64,000 bases of DNA, from contig CP099652.1 of assembly GCA_024123955.1 (NCBI GenBank), positions 744,001 to 808,000 on the forward strand, given 5' to 3'. The stretch's first letter is position 1, and every line of letters starts with the position of its first letter. This document shows, in pieces, positions 60,242 to 64,000 of this stretch. The stretch comes from Oxalobacteraceae bacterium OTU3CINTB1 (GTDB taxonomy: Bacteria > Pseudomonadota > Gammaproteobacteria > Burkholderiales > Burkholderiaceae_D). The position numbers and the translations under genes were made by a program. The notes below the pieces were generated by a model, which saw only the letters and a program-made list of their open reading frames with translations, made no database searches and was not told the origin of the DNA.

Positions 60242-61426
60242 TCAGGCGGCCGCTTCGGCGAAGCGGCTCTCATATAACGCCGCCACCAGGTCCGATTGCG
60301 TGATGATGCCGGCGAAGCGCTGCTCGTCGTCGACCACCGGAATATGGTGGAAGCCGGAGTCGGCCATCAGCGGCACCAGGTCGACGATGGGCGTGTCGAG
60401 CCGCGCCGTGGTCGGGTGGTGGGTCATGATCTGGCCGACCACCTCGGCTTTTTCGGTGTGGGTGACGCCGCTCTTGCGCAGGAAACGCCGCAGTTGCCGG
60501 CGGATGTCGCCGTAATTATCCAGGCCGCCATGGTCGAGGAAGTCGGTTTGCGTGACGATGCCGATCACCCTGCGCGCGCGGTTGAGCACGGGCAAGGCCG
60601 CCACCTGGTGGCGCCGCATCAACTGCCACGCCTGCTCCAGGTCGGTGCCGAATTCGGCGCTGACGATGTCGCGCGACATGATGTCCGCGCAATTGATGAT
60701 GCCGAAGCGGCGCTGGTAGGCGCGCTGCTCGGTCTGCATGAACAGCGATTCCAGATCGTCGCGGCTGATGTCGAGCACCTGGTCGTGTTGCTTGAGCACG
60801 GCGTCCAGGTCCTCGGGCTTGAAGCCCAGCCGCACGGTCGGCACCGCGTCCCTGGTGCCGTGCGGATTCGGATGGGCGGCCTGCTGCGTGTGCGGATAGC
60901 GGCGCCCGGTCAGGTTGTTGTAGATGATGGCCATGCCGGTCAGCAGCGCGGTGTTGACCAGCACCGTCAGCAGCGCGAATTCGAAACCGGCCGCGTGCAC
61001 GGCGGGGCCGCCGATGACGGTCGTCAACGCCACCGCGCCGCCGGGCGGATGCAGGCAGCGCAGCGCGAACATGGCGGCGATCGCCGCGCCGACGGCGACG
61101 CCGCACAGCATCGGCATCGGCAACGATATGGCCGAACCCGCGCCCAGCCAGCGCACGCAGGCCGCGCCCACCAGTCCGCTGACGACGTTGCCGCCGATGG
61201 CCGACCAGGGTTGGGCCAGCGGACTGGCGGGCAGCGCGAACAGCAGCACGGCCGAAGCGCCCACCGGCGCGACCATGAAGATGGTGGCGCTGCTGGGTTC
61301 GAGCAGGAAGTGGCTGAGGACGGCGGTGATGAGCAGGCCGCACAGGGCGCCGATGGCGGCGCGCAGCTGTTCGGCGCCGCTGGCGGTGGTGGGGCTGGGG
61401 AGCCAGCGGTCCAGGAAAGCGCGCAT
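60242..61426 (-). CDS. HPP family membrane protein with CBS domain pair
   Basis: A 394-residue protein. The N-terminal 175 residues have about five helices with MVAPVGASAVLLFALPASPLAQPW and CLHPPGGAVAL, the HPP motif. Two CBS repeats fill the C-terminus (ADIMSRDIVSAEF and GQIMTHHPTTARL, each ending in VTQTDFL- or ITQSDLV-like segments). HPP proteins have been linked to nitrite transport in plants and cyanobacteria. CBS pairs sense adenosyl nucleotides. The substrate here is unknown. Confidence 0.9.
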   Translation of the reverse strand: MRAFLDRWLPSPTTASGAEQLRAAIGALCGLLITAVLSHFLLEPSSATIFMVAPVGASAVLLFALPASPLAQPWSAIGGNVVSGLVGAACVRWLGAGSAISLPMPMLCGVAVGAAIAAMFALRCLHPPGGAVALTTVIGGPAVHAAGFEFALLTVLVNTALLTGMAIIYNNLTGRRYPHTQQAAHPNPHGTRDAVPTVRLGFKPEDLDAVLKQHDQVLDISRDDLESLFMQTEQRAYQRRFGIINCADIMSRDIVSAEFGTDLEQAWQLMRRHQVAALPVLNRARRVIGIVTQTDFLDHGGLDNYGDIRRQLRRFLRKSGVTHTEKAEVVGQIMTHHPTTARLDTPIVDLVPLMADSGFHHIPVVDDEQRFAGIITQSDLVAALYESRFAEAAA

Positions 61427-61493
61427 GGGCTTAATGAGTATTTGAAATAAGCATTATCCCATGTCGGGCCGGCTCATGCACGCACGTTGCACC

Positions 61494-61982
61494 TTATTGG
61501 TGCGAATCCTGATGGGATACCAGTTCCAGCGGCAAGGCGGTGGTGTATTTGATCTGTTCCATCGAGAACGCCGACGACACGCCGGTCAGTTGACCGACCT
61601 TGATCAGGCGCTTGTAAAACGCGTCGTAGCCGTCGATGTCGGTGGTGACCACCTTGAGCAGGTAGTCGACGTCGCCGCTCATGCGGTGGAATTCCTGCAC
61701 CTCCGGCAAGGCCATGACGGCGGCGGCGAAGCGGTCGAGCCACTTGGCGTCGTGCTGGCCGGTGCGTACGCTGACATACACCGTCACCGGCAGGCCGACC
61801 TTGCGCCGGTTGACGATGGCGACGCGGCTTTCGATATAGCCTTCCTCCTCCAGGCGCTTGACCCGCTTCCAGCACGGCGTGCTGGACAGGCCGACCTTCT
61901 CGCTGAGCGCGGCGATCGAGAGCGTGCCGTCCACCTGCAGCGCGGCCAGGATGGCACAGTCGAATTTATCGAGTGAATTCAT
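61494..61982 (-). CDS. Lrp/AsnC family transcriptional regulator
   Basis: A 162-residue regulator. LDKFDCAILAALQVDGTLSI and GLSSTPCWKRVKRLEEEGYI form the helix-turn-helix. The RAM domain includes FHRMSGDVDYLLKVVTTDIDGYDAFYKRLI. The sequence resembles the DecR/CyuR branch, which responds to cysteine in enterobacteria. It is divergent from the cysteine desulfurase fusion with 156 bases between them, so that gene is the likely target. Confidence 0.92.
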   Translation of the reverse strand: MNSLDKFDCAILAALQVDGTLSIAALSEKVGLSSTPCWKRVKRLEEEGYIESRVAIVNRRKVGLPVTVYVSVRTGQHDAKWLDRFAAAVMALPEVQEFHRMSGDVDYLLKVVTTDIDGYDAFYKRLIKVGQLTGVSSAFSMEQIKYTTALPLELVSHQDSHQ

Positions 61983-62138
61983 ATGAAATAGGCTAAGAAA
62001 ACGATTTTAACCGGATTGCGGAGTAATGAAGCATGCTCATGCTAACTTACCCGCTAAAGAGAGACTATTTTGGCATATTTTCTCCTTAGTGCCTGGTTAA
62101 ACTGTTCAGCTGACTTGTATATCCTTGCGGCGAACACC

Positions 62139-64000
62139 ATGACCACTGAAATCTACCTCGACGGCAACGCCACCACTGCCGTTCTGCCCGCCGCCATCAG
62201 CGCCGCCATCGACGCCATGGGCCAACGCTTCGGCAATCCCAGCAGCACCCACGCCACCGGGCTCAAGGCCAGGGCCATGCTGGACCAGGCGCGTGCCTGC
62301 GCGGTGCGCTTGCTGGGTGTCGGCGACGGCCGGCTGATGTTCAACAGCGGCGCCACCGAAGGCATCCAAACCTCGGTGCTGTCGGCGCTGGTGGCCTTGC
62401 GCGAGCGCCAGGCGCGCGGCGAGGCCATCGGCAGCCTGCTGGTCTACGGCGCCACCGAACACAAGGCCGTGCCGGAAAGCCTGGCGCACTGGAACCGTCT
62501 GCTGGGTTTGAATCTGACCCTGCACAAATTGCCGGTCAACACGGACGGCGCCCATGACCTGGCGCTGCTGCGGCAAGTGGCCGGCTCGGCCGCGTTGATC
62601 TGCACCATGGCCGCCAATAATGAGACCGGCGTCGTCAGCGATCTGGACGGCATCGAAGCGGTCATCAAGGAAACCGGCACGGCCGCCTACTGGATGGTCG
62701 ATTGCGTGCAGGCGCTGGGCAAGCTGACGTTGGACCTGGCCGCCACCCGCGTCGATTACGCCCCATTTTCCGGCCATAAACTTTACGCGCCCAAAGGCGT
62801 GGGCATGTTGTACGTGCGCGCCGGCGCGCCGTTCACGCCGCTGATCATGGGCGGCGGCCAGGAGTCGGGGCAGCGTTCCGGCACCGAGAACATGGCCGGC
62901 ATCGCCGCGCTGGGCGTGGTGCTGGCCGCGCTCGAACGCGGCGACACCTTCCGCAGCCACGACGCGCTGTGGAATTTCCGGGCGCGCCTGGCCGACAGCC
63001 TGCGCGCCGCCTTGCCCGGCGTGGTGTTCAACAATCCGTTCGGCAAGGCCTTGCCGACCACGCTCAACTTCTCCGTGCCCGGCCTGTCGAGCCGCGAGTT
63101 GATGGACGTGTTCGACGCGGCCGAAGTGCGCGTCAGCGCCGGCAGCGCCTGCTCGTCGGCCAAGGCGGCGCCCAGCTACGTGCTCGACGCGATGGGCGTG
63201 CCGCTGTGGCGCAGCGCCGGCGCCATCCGCATGTCCTTCGGTCCGCTGGCCGACGAGGAAATGATCGCCGCCGCCTGTGCCCGCATCGAGCGCTGCGGCG
63301 CCGCGCTGAGAGCCAGTTGCCTGATCGCATCCGAGAGTGCCGCCGTGCCGCACGACGGCCTGCTGCAACTGGGTGTCGAAGGCGCGTGCAGCTGGCTGGC
63401 GCTGGACGCGGCAAGCGGCAGTTGCGTGGTCATCGATCCGTTGCCGGAAATGACGTCGCGCATCGCCTCGTATGTGCGCTGCCAGAACTATCGCGTGCTG
63501 GCGGTGGTCGGCACCTCGGCGGACACGGGACGCCAGTCGCTGGTGGACGCGTTGGGCGATCACTACGTTGCCGGTTCGGTGGACGAGTTTGGCTGGCCGG
63601 CCGCCGCGCCGGTGGAGGTGGCGTTGGAGGGCGGTGCGACCGCGCGCGCGATCGCGCTCGGCGCGCAAGTGCTGGCCAGCGTGGCCGCCGGTGGTGCCGC
63701 CGCTGTTTCCGACAATGGATCGCGCGCGTATCTGCTGGGAACTGCCGACGCCGGCCGCTTGCCCGCCTCGTCCGTTCGCTTCGTATTCAGCGCCGATTCG
63801 CTGGACGAGGCGTTGCGGGCCGTCGGCGGGCCGCACACCTTGCTGTGCCCAACCCGCGACGAGCAGAATCAGTTCTGTGCCAGCATGACGAAGCACTCGC
63901 AGGCAACGTTGACTGCCTCCGCGCAACTGCCGACACAGCGCGACATGCAACTCGACAGCGACGAGCTCGAAGCGTTTTTGACCGCGCATCCGGACGCCGT
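62139..64000 (+). CDS. Cysteine desulfurase-like protein with extra C-terminal domains (partial)
   Basis: At least 620 residues, running off the window end. Residues 1-380 are a class V aminotransferase fold: IYLDGNATTAVLPAA, FGNPSSTHATG, the PLP lysine in FSGHKLYAPKGVG (about 213) and GQRSGTENMAGIAALG. A cysteine lies in the loop SAGSACSSAKAAPS (about 337), as in NifS/IscS. Residues about 385-600 resemble an ETHE1-like metallo-beta-lactamase fold without its metal histidines. The visible end, LDSDELEAFLTAHPDA, looks like the start of a rhodanese domain. The divergent Lrp gene is a likely regulator. The ribosome binding site is weak. Confidence 0.8.
   Translation, partial: MTTEIYLDGNATTAVLPAAISAAIDAMGQRFGNPSSTHATGLKARAMLDQARACAVRLLGVGDGRLMFNSGATEGIQTSVLSALVALRERQARGEAIGSLLVYGATEHKAVPESLAHWNRLLGLNLTLHKLPVNTDGAHDLALLRQVAGSAALICTMAANNETGVVSDLDGIEAVIKETGTAAYWMVDCVQALGKLTLDLAATRVDYAPFSGHKLYAPKGVGMLYVRAGAPFTPLIMGGGQESGQRSGTENMAGIAALGVVLAALERGDTFRSHDALWNFRARLADSLRAALPGVVFNNPFGKALPTTLNFSVPGLSSRELMDVFDAAEVRVSAGSACSSAKAAPSYVLDAMGVPLWRSAGAIRMSFGPLADEEMIAAACARIERCGAALRASCLIASESAAVPHDGLLQLGVEGACSWLALDAASGSCVVIDPLPEMTSRIASYVRCQNYRVLAVVGTSADTGRQSLVDALGDHYVAGSVDEFGWPAAAPVEVALEGGATARAIALGAQVLASVAAGGAAAVSDNGSRAYLLGTADAGRLPASSVRFVFSADSLDEALRAVGGPHTLLCPTRDEQNQFCASMTKHSQATLTASAQLPTQRDMQLDSDELEAFLTAHPDA

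Overview
The window looks like a chromosomal segment of a high-GC betaproteobacterium of the Oxalobacteraceae (Duganella / Massilia / Janthinobacterium type). The reasons are the order tRNA-Tyr, Gly, Thr, tuf, tRNA-Trp, secE, nusG, rplKAJL, rpoBC; strongly GC-biased third codon positions; and an apparent JDVT-CTERM protein with its glutamic intramembrane protease. This assignment is inferred from gene content, not from a database search.

Region by region. 1-2983: tail of a lytic transglycosylase, a GST, CCA-adding enzyme and a GNAT protein. 3079-10346: a tight same-strand cluster of an intramembrane CPBP protease, a cytochrome-c/choice-of-anchor surface protein with a C-terminal sorting signal, a TlpA-like thioredoxin, a small DUF4266-type lipoprotein, a DUF3570-type protein, an ApbE flavin transferase and DsbD. 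I read it as an uncharacterised extracytoplasmic redox system and rank it as the most interesting locus. 10336-11957: AT-richer, probably acquired DNA with four minus-strand genes. Two of them lie in a cassette inserted at the 3' end of an lrp gene and bounded by 60-bp direct repeats. 11897-17367: Lrp regulator, 4-hydroxyphenylpyruvate dioxygenase and a fused indolepyruvate:ferredoxin oxidoreductase (aromatic amino-acid catabolism). 17579-30577: UPF0149/SEC-C protein, a two-subunit molybdopterin oxidoreductase, a TonB receptor, an MFS/LysR pair, an S41 lipoprotein protease and an M14 peptidase. 30607-31128: a long stem-loop and a decayed toxin-antitoxin locus. 31169-34605: ttcA, folB, a FolM-like reductase and a MidA-like methyltransferase. 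34712-41450: a J-domain protein, CheW, an HD-GYP response regulator and a MASE1-CHASE-PAS-GGDEF-EAL protein (c-di-GMP signalling). 41540-55835: the tRNA/translation/RNA polymerase super-operon. 56105-64000: a winged-helix/nucleotidyltransferase-like protein, an orphan 7TM histidine kinase, a DUF885 protein, an HPP-CBS protein, an Lrp regulator and, divergent from it, a cysteine desulfurase with extra C-terminal domains that runs off the window.

The JDVT/ApbE/DsbD genes fit one story. The surface protein has a CxxCH heme site and five repeats with one cysteine pair each; TlpA and DsbD could supply thiol chemistry; ApbE could flavinylate DUF3570, which carries two SGAS motifs resembling FMN attachment sites; the intramembrane protease would process the C-terminal anchor. 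Small palindromes with the core GGCGGATTA/TAATCCGCC recur at 24.8, 38.1 and 55.9 kb and supply the stop codons of three genes.
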